Origin: Stomorhina lunata
Lineage: Eukaryota > Arthropoda > Insecta > Diptera > Rhiniidae
Direction: 5' to 3'
Length of the DNA: 64,000 nt
Assembly (NCBI GenBank): GCA_933228675.1
Contig: OW121741.1
Span: forward strand, 62,022,863 to 62,086,862
Part shown: positions 1 to 17,190 of the stretch, in pieces
Layout of the letters: every line of letters starts with the position of its first letter
How positions within the stretch are numbered: position 1 is the first letter of the stretch
Translations under genes and position numbers: made by a program
The notes under the pieces: model-generated
The model's input: only the letters and a program-made list of their open reading frames with translations
Told to the model about the DNA's origin: nothing
Databases searched by the model: none

Positions 1-1
1 T

Positions 2-1447
2 AATGCCGACGCATTATCACGAATCAAATTGGACTCGTCATTGCTAAAAGAACTAATACCGACTGAAAATGATACAAGTATAAAGAAAGCATTGGCAATT
101 ACAAGAAGCAAAACTAAAAATGATATAAAAAAGAACAAAATAAAGGCCTCAGAATGCAAAACCTCAAAAGAGCCTGATCAACTCACAATTTGGGATTGCA
201 CTTCTTTAAATGATATTAAGCATGCAAGAAAAATTAAATTTATATTAAATAAAAAGTCGACAAAAAGAATAACTATAGAGGAAAATGACTCAATGAATCA
301 AATATGTATTATGTGTAGCGATAATCCTACTTACTTAGGTAACTTACTGGAGAAACTCACATATATAATAAAATGCCATTCTAAATGTAAAACATTTGCT
401 CTCTGCAGAGACGATGACATATTTGAAATTATAACTCCGGAGAAATTGAAAAATATATTAAATAGAAAGTATAATAATGTAGAAATATTACTCTATACCA
501 GGCCAAAAGAAATAAAAGATAATATAAAACAAAATGAATTAATTGACTTATACCACAAAAGTCCAAGTGGAGGTCATTTCGGTATTAGAAAAACTTTGCT
601 GAGATTAAAAAAGAAATATATATGGAAGAACATGACAAGAAAAGTAAAAGACTATATAAATACATGTGATCTCTGCCAAAGGAATAAACAAGTAAAACAT
701 ACCAAGGAACCCTTAAACGTTACAGATACGCCTACAAACGCATTTGAAACAATTGTGATTGATACAGTAGGACCACTACGTCCATCAGAAAAATTCAGAT
801 ATATACTTACCATGCAATGCGAGCTAACAAAATACATTATCGCTTGCCCATTACAAACAAAAGAAGCAAAGGCAGTAGCAAGAGGAATAGTTGAAAATCT
901 TATATTGAAACATGGTATATTTAAAACATTAAAATCCGACAGAGGTACTGAATTTACAAATGAATTGATTAAGGAAATATGTAAACTACTTGGCATAGAA
1001 CAAAGTTTTTCAACACCTTACCATCACGAGACGGTTGGCACTATAGAAAGAAATCATCGAGTGTTGAATGAATATTTTCTATCATTTGTGCAGGACGAAG
1101 ATTGGGATGAATGGATTCCATATTATTGTTTTGCATACAATACCACACCTCACGTTGATACAGAATACTCACCTTTTGAACTAGTTTTTGGTAAACTACC
1201 AAACTTACCAGGTGAACAGATTACAAACAATGACAGAATTTATAACCTTGACAATTACGTTAACGAACTAAAAATACGACTAAAAAATTCGCTAGAAAAT
1301 GCAAGAAAATTAATAGAAGCAACAAAATTAAAAAGAAGTCTAGATTCGGAGAAAAATAAAAACAGCATTGACATAAGTATAGGAGACTTAGTTTTAATAA
1401 AAATAGGAAGAAAAATGAAAAACCATATCATGGCCCATATGAAATAA
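2..1447 (+). pseudogene. Ty3/gypsy pol, integrase part (5'-truncated by window)
   Basis: The frame is open from base 2, so the real protein starts outside the window. Its first residues (NADALSRI) match the tail of a gypsy RNase H. The zinc-binding HHCC region is visible (H-x-G-H-F-G, then CDLC), followed by the DDE integrase core: D in VIDTVGPL, D in SDRGTEF and E in TVGTIERNHR. The integrase would insert the cDNA into chromosomes. The frame ends early at about 1445. A different frame continues as a gypsy integrase tail, starting with PYHGPYEI and running to about 1539, so a small indel near 1418-1425 in an A-rich stretch has broken the gene. The LTR start fits the 412/mdg1 group, but I name that group with low confidence. 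Confidence 0.9.
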
Positions 1448-1660
1448 TAAATATAGATAATGTAAACGTAGAATTAAAAATAAATGGTAAAACTAAAATT
1501 ATCCATAAAAATCTACTTAAGAAATATAATAAGAAATAAATATAGTACATACCAACAAAAAAAAAAAAAAAATTTTTTATTGTAACATAATATTAAAACT
1601 AAAAATAACTTGATTTCAAAATTTTAAAATTAAAAAAAAAAAATTTATGAAATCTTTCTA

Positions 1661-2250
1661 AAAGATTGGGGGTGTAGTGTATCTGTCAATATCGTTTAAA
1701 CATTTCACTCTTTTAAATAAATCGTTAGATTAAGTCAGGTCAGTATCTAAAGAATTGTGAAACGTTTTGGCTATTCATTTAATTTTAGAATACTTTTTGA
1801 TGTAACCTAATATTTTAAAATAAACAAACTCTCTATTTTATTTTTTTTTAAACACTAGCATATGTGAATTAAAATTTTGTTAACGCTGCATTTTAAGCGT
1901 GTGAACAAATTTAACCAGATATTTTTTTTGTATTCATATTTCTACTGATAAGCTAAATTAAGTTAAGTTAGGGAAGTTTCGCAAAAACACAAAAAGCGAA
2001 CTTCTCATAAGTAGTGGATAAGGAAAAGAAATAAAAAAATAAAAATCATTCTAATTTTGACATCTAACAAAGAAACATCAGTCTTTTATTCTACAAGTGT
2101 TACATGTGTAATCCGCTTCAGTCTTAAAATCGATTTTGGCACGAAACTCTTTTGTGAACGTGCTACCCAACTTTGTTTAAAGATCCCCCCCAATCCGGCG
2201 AGCTACAGCCCAACATCAAGTGCCAATCCACAGTGAAGCGCTAGGGTGAG
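1661..2250 (+). repeat. Polypurine tract and 3' LTR of the gypsy element
   Basis: A purine-rich tract ending in five or more G (1661-1672) directly precedes TGTAGTGTATC at 1673. This is the usual junction of a polypurine tract with an LTR that starts with TG. AATAAA-like signals occur near 1818 and 2027, and GC-richer sequence follows up to about 2246. The 5' LTR is outside the window, so the 3' boundary cannot be set. It could lie as early as about 2104 (ending ACA) or near 2246. Confidence 0.5.
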
Positions 2251-2264
2251 TAAAAAAAAAAAGT

Positions 2265-2865
2265 TTTTTTTTTTAACAAATTAAGCACGTTTCATCACAT
2301 TTTCTAACTAAAATTTTCGATAAAAGAATTTTTTCCACAGAAAAATTTTCTATAAAAAAATTTTTTTATACAAAAAGTTTCTGTAAAAAATTTTTTCTAT
2401 AGAAAAATTTACGAAAAAAAATTTTTTCTACAGAAAAATTTATGGCAGAAACATTTTTTTATATCGAAAAATTTTTGGTAAAATAATTTTTTTTATAGAA
2501 AAATTTTTGATAAAAATATTTTTTATAGAAGAATTTTCGATTAAGATATTTGTCTATACAAAAATTTTCGATAAAAATGTTTTTCTATAGAAAATTTTTG
2601 AAAAATTTTTCTTTAAAAAAATTTTCGATAAATATATTTTTCTTTATAAAATTTTTCAATAAACAAAAAAAATTCTATAAAAACATTTTTTATAGAAAAA
2701 TTTTTGATAACAAACTTTTTTTGGAGAGAATTTTCGATAAGAAATTTTTCAATAGAAAATTTTTTTATAAGAAAATTTTCAATAGAAAAATTTTGGTAAA
2801 AAAAGAAAGTTTTTTTAAAAAGATTTTTGACAAAAAAAAATCTATAGAAAAAGTCCACACTACAT
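2265..2865. repeat. Degenerate AT-rich tandem repeat with TTTCTATAGAAA dyads
   Basis: About 600 bases repeat a degenerate 30-38 base unit built from a self-complementary core (TTTTTCTATAGAAAAA) followed by TTTTCGATAAAAA or variants. Because the unit is nearly self-complementary, both strands show long lysine/phenylalanine-rich open frames, and these are artefacts. The array abuts the gypsy LTR. It looks like a satellite-type or decayed inverted-repeat array. Confidence 0.75.
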
Positions 2866-2889
2866 ATTTGTCATTATTTTTAAATTACA

Positions 2890-3780
2890 ATTCAGAACTT
2901 TAAAGCTCTATATCTTATAAACCAAAAGTTTATTGTCCTTAAAAGTGCTTTTAAACAGAAGCTATTTTAAGGCCTAACTCATAATAAAAATTATAAAATC
3001 AATTATATTTAGTTCATTTAGGATAACTACTTTTATTTCTATGAAGGTACACTTCAAATAGTGTTTATAAAAAATATATGATATAATAACAATATGATTT
3101 ATTTAATGCAACTCTGTGTTTTTTTCTTAAAGCAGCTGTGTTCTTGTCATCTGTTTAGTGGAGATACCAGACCTTGAAAATTTTCTTTCGGTACTACACT
3201 TACAGAAAAACGAAGTTAATCACTTTAATAATAATTAAATAAGGCACTTTTTATTATTTTTTTTGTTACAGCTTTTTATTTCGTGATATAAACAAATTAG
3301 TATATTTTAGTATATTTAAAGATTTTGGACTTTCCTGAAATCCGCAGAGGAGTTAGGTTGCTGATGTTAACATATAAGCAACAAATACATTTGAATAAAA
3401 GAAGTTCACACATCTAAACAATATATACTGTACAATATTGTACAAGTTTTAATAAGAAATTACAATTAAGTCTTCCTGTACTGAAAAAAATGTAATTGAG
3501 AACGAATTTTTTAAAAATTATAAAATTTTCTCTTTATAATAACTTACATGTTTTTGACAGAATAATTTTTCCTGGCAAACATTTTAAAATTGACAAAAAA
3601 ATATTTAACAATTACAAACAAAAAAACTTTTTAAATAATTGTTATTAAAAATTAAATATAGAAAAACTAAATTGTTTTCAACTTTTTTAAAAACATTTTC
3701 TTTAATACTTTTCGAGTTAAATCAATTAAGTCCACAATAATAATTTGTGTTTTGTGTTTTTTAAAATGAAAACTAGGCAG
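2890..3780. other. AT-rich stretch without recognised features
   Basis: I see only poly-A/T runs and short direct repeats here. There is no open frame of note, no RNA gene signature and no terminal repeat I could pair. Confidence 0.5.
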
Positions 3781-3811
3781 TCGAATTGAGACAATATTGG
3801 TATACGAAACA

Positions 3812-4195
3812 CCTAGATTTAGACAGTAAATGTCCATATAAAACCATTATCAAATTTTTCGCACCGGGATCGGTTCAGATTTTACGGATCATCATCCTTT
3901 TTATATAGTATAATATAAAATAGGGGATACCCTGAAATCGGCTAATTTCTTGAAAGTGACAACCGGCTAGTCGGATTTAGACAGTAAATGTCCATATAAA
4001 ACCCTTATCAAATTTTTCGCACCGGGATCGGTTCAGATTTTACGAATCATCATACTTTTTATATAGTATAATATAAAATAGGGGATACCCTGAAATCGGC
4101 TAATTTCTCGAAAGTGACAATCGGCTAGTCGAATTTAGATAAAAATTGTCCACATAATTGCATCATTAAATTTTTCGCACCGCTAGCTATTCTGA
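3812..4195. repeat. 158-bp tandem repeat, about 2.4 copies
   Basis: The phrase TTTAGACAGTAAATGTCC starts near 3818 and again near 3976, and a degraded third copy starts near 4134. Spacing is 158 bases each time. The unit also contains TTTTTCGCACCGGGATCGG and AAATAGGGGATACCCTGAAA. Copies one and two differ at only a few bases, while the third is partial and more diverged, ending near 4190. Confidence 0.9.
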
Positions 4196-4514
4196 ATCAA
4201 GGGATCAACAAACTATATACATTAACTTTTGTATTCTATACCCACATAAAGCTAATTTAAAAACAGTAACAACTGTTGAGACGACATTTTATTACAAAAA
4301 ATTATTTTTCTGACGGGTTTCATCTATTTATATATTAAATAAATGTTCTTAATTTTCATGATCATATTCTTAAAAAAGTAAGTACACAGTTTTTTGTGAT
4401 CCCCTATACGATTTTCGGTTGCAAAAATTGGTAAAATAGTACTTTTTTTTCATTTTGCCCTTTTTGCAGCCATTCACAATAACATTAAAAAAGTATTATA
4501 AAAAAGTGTGATTT

Positions 4515-4575
4515 CTTCACGCGCGTTGGCTCAGTGTTAAAGTAGTTCCCTGGCAGCAGCGTTCAAATAAATGTC
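4515..4575 (+). pseudogene. Possible tRNA-like / SINE-head relic
   Basis: TGGCTCAGTG resembles the Pol III box A consensus. About 30 bases later GTTCAAAT resembles a degraded box B. The spacing is right for a tRNA-derived promoter, but no cloverleaf is convincing. It could be a decayed SINE head related to those at 36-37 kb and 45 kb, or chance. Confidence 0.3.
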
Positions 4576-4759
4576 GCCATTAAAATTAAATGTTTTTTTA
4601 ATTTGACATTAAAAAATTTGCATTATATTAATTTTTTTCGATTTCGAAAGGGACGTATAAACATTTACTTTTTGTTGAAAACTGTTAAAAAAATAAAACG
4701 ACAAAAATATAAGTTACACATGCAGCCAGTTACACATCGTCTACACATGAAAATAAAAA

Positions 4760-4784
4760 TTACACATTATATGTGTAATTACAC
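4760..4784. repeat. Short perfect palindrome
   Basis: AATTACACAT and its reverse complement ATGTGTAATT are separated by only three bases, which can form a hairpin. It lies just before GGCAACACTG, a phrase also found near 52.46 kb and 58.38 kb. No function is assigned. Confidence 0.6.
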
Positions 4785-5094
4785 CTAAAGTGGCAACACT
4801 GCTAACAACACAACTAGTTTATTTGATTACTCATAAGCAAGATATATATACACGGTAGGTTCATTGTCACTATTAAATTTAAAAATCACCATCTGACACA
4901 TTTAAGGATTTTGACTTTTGAGTAAAAATGAAGCTGATTTTCTTTGAAATTTTGTATTGGTATATTTTTTATTTGTCATTTGATTTTTTTGTTTAATTTA
5001 TTAGAAAATTATTGTAATTTGAATTAAAATAAAATATAAGTTTGAAATTTAAATTAAATTTGGGCTTTGGACAATCGGAACTTATATATTATAA

Positions 5095-5313
5095 TTTCCT
5101 GCCACCTACACATTCAATAACGCTGTCATAGTAGGCACGAAAACATCAATCATTGCCGCTATAGCTTTAAATTTGGAAAATGCATTTCATCACCAGGCCC
5201 AGAAGCAACAACAACAAATGGCTGTTACTACTTTCAACGCAGTAGTTGCAGATCCTTTGCACGAGTTCATAAAGCAGCTCTCCAACAAAGAACTGAACGC
5301 TGCAAGAATGTGA
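5095..5313 (+). CDS. Unrecognised 72-codon open frame
   Basis: This frame is open from just after a stop at 5092 to TGA at 5311, with no ATG near the beginning, so it could be an exon or gene fragment. Its composition (alanine-rich start, QQQQ run, then DPLHEFIKQLSNKELNAARM) looks more like real protein than the surrounding low-complexity translations. The frame breaks afterwards, although GC content stays higher to about 5470. I do not recognise the family. It may be a decayed gag fragment. Confidence 0.3.
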   Translation, partial: FPATYTFNNAVIVGTKTSIIAAIALNLENAFHHQAQKQQQQMAVTTFNAVVADPLHEFIKQLSNKELNAARM

Positions 5314-5828
5314 AAAATGTGAAAATCGCGCTTAGGAATCGTAGGCAGAGTATCATTTGCGTTTGGCAAGCTACCGAAAAGACTTCCTAATGGCGCAACA
5401 CTTCTGTTATCCTTGACTAGCAGTGGCGCCACACAGTTCCAAATAAAAATGCGCTACAAAGACGCCAGCGTTTGGTTAGGATGGAAGAAGAATAGTAATA
5501 GAAGTAAAACTAAGGCGAAAAAAAGCAAAAAATAAAAACGTCAGCAGTTGAAGATCTTATTACAGATTTCTCCAGTTAAAACTATGTGAAATGAAAACTC
5601 CTTTCCCATTGGCCCAAGGAACTTATTTTATATTTTAATTAAAAACTATGTAATTTCCTAGCTAAAAAAATAGAAAAAGAAAATAAGTAGGACATTCATA
5701 TAATTATGGACTAGCTTTGTTTCAGTATATGTGCTGATATAGTATACTGTAGTATATATAAACCATTATATTTTAATTCACCAAAATAAAATATTAGAAT
5801 TTTTAATAATACCATTACACTTTATAAC
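5314..5828. other. Spacer before the first mini-me-like element
   Basis: The moderately GC-rich first part (to about 5470) continues the unrecognised coding-like stretch. The rest is AT-rich. No element ends were identified. Confidence 0.4.
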
Positions 5829-8219
5829 AAGTAAGAGTGGTATATTCGGCTTTGCCGAATCTTGGATACCCTTCACCAATGGTGTTCCAAAAGTAAAGTA
5901 CAAAATCGTAAGAATGTATTGATAATTATATAGTTTCTGAGAACTGCCTTAGTTGAGCCCCACACAAATGCTTCATATGTATATTCATTTTCTTTTGTTC
6001 ATACTAAATGTAATTCCAAGCAATATTTGGTTATACTAGTATTATATGCAAAGAATCTTTAAAATTAAGATTCGGAAAACGAAAAGCTTTTTGGTAGCGT
6101 CATCATCTAAAATTGTTATGGACCCAAAGGTTAGGTTGGGCAGGTGGCTGGTGTCGAAGACAGCGTCACTTCGATTCTAAAGTGATATGTGTCTATTTTA
6201 CGAACATTTAATAAAGTTCGATAGACCAGATAAACCATGCAGAAAAGATGCTTCAAAATGTAGATGCCCTTAGATTTGCAAGAGCACATCGATTTGATAA
6301 AGATTAAGTATTCTGGCATGCAACCCAAAAACACAGTGACCAGTGAGGTCATACGAATTATCCAACTATTAAAAGTTATTTAAAACTCTGAACTGGTTTA
6401 GGTCAAAGCTTTAACAATGATTGTCAATGTATACAAGCCTTAGAATTATAAGGTATACACTCTTAGTTTTAGATACATACGTGAAATATATAGTTTTCAA
6501 GTGAATGGATATCAGCTTTGGCGGAAAATTTATTGAAGATTTACTTATTAATCTGAAGTTAGTTAACTAATTAAGATGAATACTTCAACAATAATATTTG
6601 GGATATATTGTTCCTTCGATCTGTCCGATGGATGTGTGGAAAGTTTTGCTCTAGTTCTTTGTGCAATTATAATTATCAGCATTAAAGTGATTCCTGGTCG
6701 GGGTTATATGGGAGATAACAGTAAATGTAAACCGAGCTCGCCCATTTTCAATGCCGAACTTTTCAAAATATCAGAAATACTTTTGTCAAATGTTGTCTCT
6801 CTAGAAAGTTTATTTTAGGCGCTATCGCCCTGAATAACGATATTTTACAACGTCTTTATACTAAATGTTATCTTCGTATCTGTTATAATAGATAGATAAT
6901 TATAATTAATTAGATAATTATAATTTGTCATTTATTAGCTACTAAGAGATTGCCTTAGGCGAACTTATACGGGAGCAATTGTCAAACGTGAACGGATTTC
7001 TCCCAATTGCAACTAAAAAATTTAAATTTTCGTTGATATGTGAGATACATACATACATATGTAGGTTTTGAACGGATATGCATTTTTGTACTTCCTAGGA
7101 AGATTACCTATAATTTTTTTTATAATCATAATGTTCAAAAAGCAGACACTAAATTATATCTACCACAAATTACCGTGTGCATCATAATTTACATAATCCG
7201 CTGCGGAGAACGCTATTAAAATTGATCAAAATAAACATCTAAAATATCGACAAAACAGGAGCTCCAAAAACTTGACTACAACAGAAAAAAGGACAGACAA
7301 GTAGACGGACGGACGGTCAGACAGGTAGACGGACGGACAGACAGGTAGACGGACGGACGGACAAACAGACGGACGGACGTCGCGAAATCAATTCTACTGC
7401 CAATTCTGTCAAATTTCATCACAATCGGTCCGTAGACACCTGAGATATCGCTGGAACAATACTTTCAAAATGTAAACAAAATTTCTTAGACACGTACTTT
7501 GGGTAATTTGCTGTACATCACAAGTAGTGTTTTCGCGATATCTCAGTTGTTTATGGACCGCTTTCGATAAAATTTAATAATGTGCTTGGCGGGGGAATTT
7601 CCTAAAATCTGATAAAAAATGTATGTATGTCCGTGCTCTACGAGGATGGTTTTTCCTATTTCTGCATTTCATTTTTTCAACAAACATTCCCTAATGCGTA
7701 CTTTGGGCAATTTGCGATACATCAAATTTAGTGTTTTGGCGGTATCTCAGTTGTTTATGGACCGATTTTGATAAAATTTTACAGAGTGCTTTGGGAACCA
7801 TTTCCTAAAATCTGATATATAATATATTATCACATGTACAAAAGGAGTATCTTGTTTCTCTTGTTATTTAAAAGTGTGTTTCAATCAAAAATTTTAAAAT
7901 TTTCGTCTAATTTTTGGTATTTTTTCGATATTTTCGGTGTTTATAAACCGATTTTAATGAAATTTAATAGCGTTCATTGCGGGAGAATTTCCTAAAATCT
8001 GGTATATAACTTATGTAGGTCCATCCTCCAGGGGCTTCAGAAACTTGATTTCAACAGACAGACGGACAGACAGACAGACAGACGGACATCGCTTAATCGA
8101 TTCTCCTCCCGTTTCTGAGTCGATCGGTATAATTTTTATGGGGTCTACGATCACTAATAAATTACAAACGGAATCACAAACTTATAATACCCTTCCACCT
8201 ATTGGTGAAGGGTATAAAA
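5829..8219 (+). mobile_element. Full-length mini-me/DINE-like dispersed element, copy A
   Basis: The left end reads AAGTAAGAGTGGTATATTC and contains a hairpin (TTCGGCTTTGCCGAA), then ATACCCTTCACC. The right end has ATACCCTTCCACC followed by GGTGAAGGGTATA, a second hairpin. Both ends recur, usually in the opposite orientation, in at least three other copies in this window (20.07-22.43, 34.48-42.33, 58.45-61.86 kb). Near the right end lies a core around CGACTCAGAAACGGGAGGAG-like sequence next to (GACA/GACG)n, the (GTCY)n of mini-me elements on the other strand. Between 7380 and 8040 a module of about 240 bases repeats, built on GATATCTCAGTTGTTTATGG. There is no protein coding capacity, so the element is non-autonomous. 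The name follows the published hallmarks of mini-me elements; it was not searched. Confidence 0.75.
7284..7380. repeat. (GACG/GACA)n microsatellite inside mini-me-like copy A
   Basis: A run of GACA, GACG and TAGACG tetranucleotide repeats is the strand complement of the (GTCY)n proto-microsatellite typical of this element. A second shorter tract lies at about 8054-8090. Confidence 0.85.
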
Positions 8220-8737
8220 ATAAAACTCCCTTTATAAAAATTTGGCAACGATTTTTCAAATATATAAACAAAAATCAAACTTTAAAAATCCTTATTAAAA
8301 ATTTAGTAAGGCAATTGGAATTACCTTATACTTATATCATGCTCATGAGTAGGTATCGGCAACATATACATCTACATTATGAGTTTGTATGAGTGAGATA
8401 AAATAACAACTTTCTCAATGCACTTAAGAAATTTTTGTGTTAATTGCTGATTTTTTCCATATCTGTTTGTGTGTTAATTTACGAAATTTAAATGTATATG
8501 TATTTATATGTTTATGTATTTATGTGATCATATTATATACATACATATGTATATGGGGGATTTCACGTCAAGTGACCGAACTTTTTTAAAATCAATGTTT
8601 TCCGATGTTAGCAAAATTAGTCCAAAACAAATTATGTAGCATTTTCCGCTGTCTTTCGAAAATTTTTTTTTAAATAAATAAAAAAATATATTATTTTGTT
8701 TTTTTTTTTTTTAATTTTAACTTTATTATTTTTTTTC
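8220..8737. other. AT-rich spacer
   Basis: Contains short open frames from low-complexity DNA only. The phrase GGGGGATTTCACGTCAAG at about 8556 may be the edge of the inverted-repeat element that follows, but no partner end was found. Confidence 0.4.
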
Positions 8738-9291
8738 TTCAGAAAAGGACGTTTTTTTTGCTCAAAAAATAGCTCAGTGGCTTATATTTTAAGATAAATA
8801 TTTCCCCTCAGTGGAATGGAAGTGGGAAATATATAAAAAAATATTTAATACAAAATTCCTGTATTGAGCTAGAAATAATTTTTTATACATATTCCACTCG
8901 CATACCACTAACCTAAACTTTTTTCTAGAAGCAAAAGCCCTAAGCTTTTTTTAAGCAAAAAAATTTTTCTAAAAAAAATTCTGTTTCGAAAAAAAAAATA
9001 ATTTTATTATTAAATTTTGTTAATTTTTTTTTTTTCAAAAGGAAATTTACTTTTAGAAAAAAAAATGTTTGTTTAAAAAAGGCTTAGGGCTTTTGCTTCA
9101 AGAAAAAAATTTAGGTTAGTGGGATGCGAGTGGGATATGTATTAAAAATCATTTTTTCTAACTCAATACAGGAATTTTTTTATTATTCTTTTTTATGTAT
9201 GTGGCATATACATCCCACTGAGGGGAAAAATTTATCTAAAAATATAAGTCCGGAGCTATTTTTTGAGCAAAATAAAGCGCCCTTTTCTGAA
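8738..9291. repeat. Long imperfect inverted repeat (foldback-like)
   Basis: The arm at 8738-8956 (starting TTCAGAAAAGG) pairs with 9071-9291 (ending CCTTTTCTGAA) across a spacer of about 114 bases. Shared segments include GCTCAAAAAATAGCTC, CCCCTCAGTGG and AAGCAAAAGCCCTAAGC. The arms are about 220 bases with scattered mismatches and small indels. No target duplication was recognised because both flanks are T-rich. Confidence 0.85.
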
Positions 9292-9358
9292 TTTTTTATT
9301 ATTATTATTATTTTTTTTATTATTATTATATTTATTATTATTATTATTATATATTATG
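9292..9358. repeat. (ATT)n microsatellite
   Basis: Imperfect ATT/TTA repeats lie directly between the inverted repeat and the end of the hAT relic. Confidence 0.8.
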
Positions 9359-10978
9359 TATTTTTGATTACATCGTCAATACCTAATTTATATGGACAAC
9401 TTTTTATGCGAATTAGATCCGTTATATGAGAATCAGACAATCGGCTTCCATATTTATGTTTTATTAATTTAAGTAGTGAAAATGTTGACTCGCATATGTA
9501 CGTGGAACCGAACATGCAGTACAATTTAAAAATTTCGTTTTTTGTTTTTGGATATAATTCATTAGATACGTTTTTCCAAAAATCTAATCCGGAAGAAAGA
9601 TTCAAGTTTAAATCTTGCCTCATTTTTGTTAGTTCCTCTTGAATTTCAATATTTTGAGTTTTCATTTCACACTCCATTGGATTTTGGTGCAATTCTATTT
9701 AAAATCGAATTTAAAAGGATGTTTTCAAGAATTTCGGTATATTCTTCAATTTTGTAATTTTCCATATTACCATTAAAAATTATTAGTTTAGAAGTTCTAT
9801 TTAAACTATTTAGATAAATTTAAATCTTTGAGATTTGAAATTGGAATTTCAATTTGTTTTATAAATTGATTTATTATAAAAATCTGCTCAAAAATATATT
9901 TATTTTTTCCCTGAAGCTGGATATTTACTTTATTAACAAATTCCACAAGATCTGTCAAAAAAGCAAAGTCTTGTAAAAAAATATATTCACAAATCATTAC
10001 TAAGTGCTAACTTTTTTAAATGCCTATTTAAGTTATTCACAGACGAATACTAAAGTTTAGACTTAATTATGGGTGAAGCTATAACTAAATGTTAACTAAC
10101 TTATACATTCAAACAACAGCTGATTGATTTCATAAATTATTTGAAAGGAAAACATTTTAAGAAAAAATAAAGAAATGAAAACAATTTTAAGAGATTTCCA
10201 AACATTATTAGACGATAACATAATGAGAAATGTAAGGAAATGCAATTTCTTTGAACTTTTTTTCCATTTTTTGTGTCCAAAAAACATCAAAACAAAATAA
10301 AATAAACAAAAGATGTGCTTTAGGGCGATAACAATTTATTAAATAATTTTATTTGTGTAAGACTTTTTTAAATTGGTTTTTATTCAATCTGTAATTAAAA
10401 AAAAATACTTTTTGTGAATTTCTATAAATTTTTTACATGTCAAAAATTATTTTTTGATAGTTGTTTAATTGCAGTTTATATCGATCACGGTATTATCGAC
10501 ATTTTATCTTTTCCACAAGCCAATCTACATGGTTGCATTTCTTTTATCTGCTGACAGCCGTTACTACGTTAGTTACGATTTGTGAATAGGATCTGTAACT
10601 ATTTGTTAACTATTTTTTAGTATCTGTTTAACTAATTTCGACTTTAGTTACGATTTCTGAATATGCGCCATTGTCTTTTAGGCACTCAGTAAGTTCTTTA
10701 GCTCCTTTTATTTCATTTTCTTCAAAATATTGTACAACTTCTTCCCGAAGATTGAATAACCTCTGAAGACAATTTCCTTTACTTAGCCATCTTACCTCTG
10801 TAAATAATAAAAAATCACCATATTCGGCGTTGATTTTCTTGTATAAAAGCTTTAAATATCCGGTGGGTTAATGCATTGTGACCCCCTCTAATTTTACCTA
10901 TTATTTTTACAACAGTTTGCATAACACTTAGCAAATTAATATTTTTAGTAAAAAGGGCTTGTTGGTGTATAATACAGT
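9354..10978 (-). pseudogene. hAT transposase relic, C-terminal two thirds
   Basis: Read right to left on the minus strand it starts with the hAT motif HCIIHQQAL at about 10978. It continues with TEVRWLSKGNCLQRL (about 10802-10750), a segment with LTDLVEFVNKVNIQLQGKN (9806-9997) and the C-terminal dimerisation region GSTYICESTFSLLKLIKHKY (9354-9692). These are hallmarks of hAT transposases of the GTF2IRD2/ZBED type. The catalytic glutamate of the C-terminal domain sits in CESTFS. Several frameshifts and a 600-bp insertion (about 10030-10670) have destroyed it. The N-terminal part of the same gene lies 5.4 kb to the right at 16386-17190. Confidence 0.88.
10030..10672. mobile_element. MITE-like insertion within the hAT relic
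   Basis: This block interrupts the hAT reading between the segment ending KELTECLKDNG and the segment starting with the FLTD region. Its ends are imperfectly inverted: TATTCACAGACGAATACTAA near 10045 against the complement of TTTAGTTACGATTTCTGAAT near 10655. Inside are further copies of TTCACAAATCG-like motifs and TTAACAAATAG. It has no coding capacity. The target duplication was not resolved. Confidence 0.55.
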
Positions 10979-10979
10979 G

Positions 10980-10982
<3 letters not shown>

Positions 10983-11041
<59 letters not shown>
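10983..11041. repeat. (TA)n tract, left border of the tandem-array insertion
   Basis: An uninterrupted alternating TA run of about 58 bases separates the hAT coding sequence from the array. A GACTGACTGACTGACT tract and CAGCCCAAACGGCTAAAGC follow immediately. Confidence 0.95.

Positions 11042-17190
<6,149 letters not shown>

Larger units (their letters stand above)
4196..5094. other. Mostly unassigned AT-rich spacer
   Basis: No gene is recognised. It contains the weak tRNA-like segment and the short palindrome annotated separately. The rest is AT-rich with homopolymer runs. Confidence 0.4.

Noticed and set aside
2550..2903. 117-codon open frame and its minus-strand partner at 2613-2858
   Set aside because: Pure Lys/Phe/Ile translation of the self-complementary AT repeat, with no protein-like composition.
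9124..9429. 101-codon plus-strand frame with an Ile run
   Set aside because: Comes from the inverted-repeat arm and (ATT)n microsatellite, and overlaps the better supported hAT C-terminus on the other strand.
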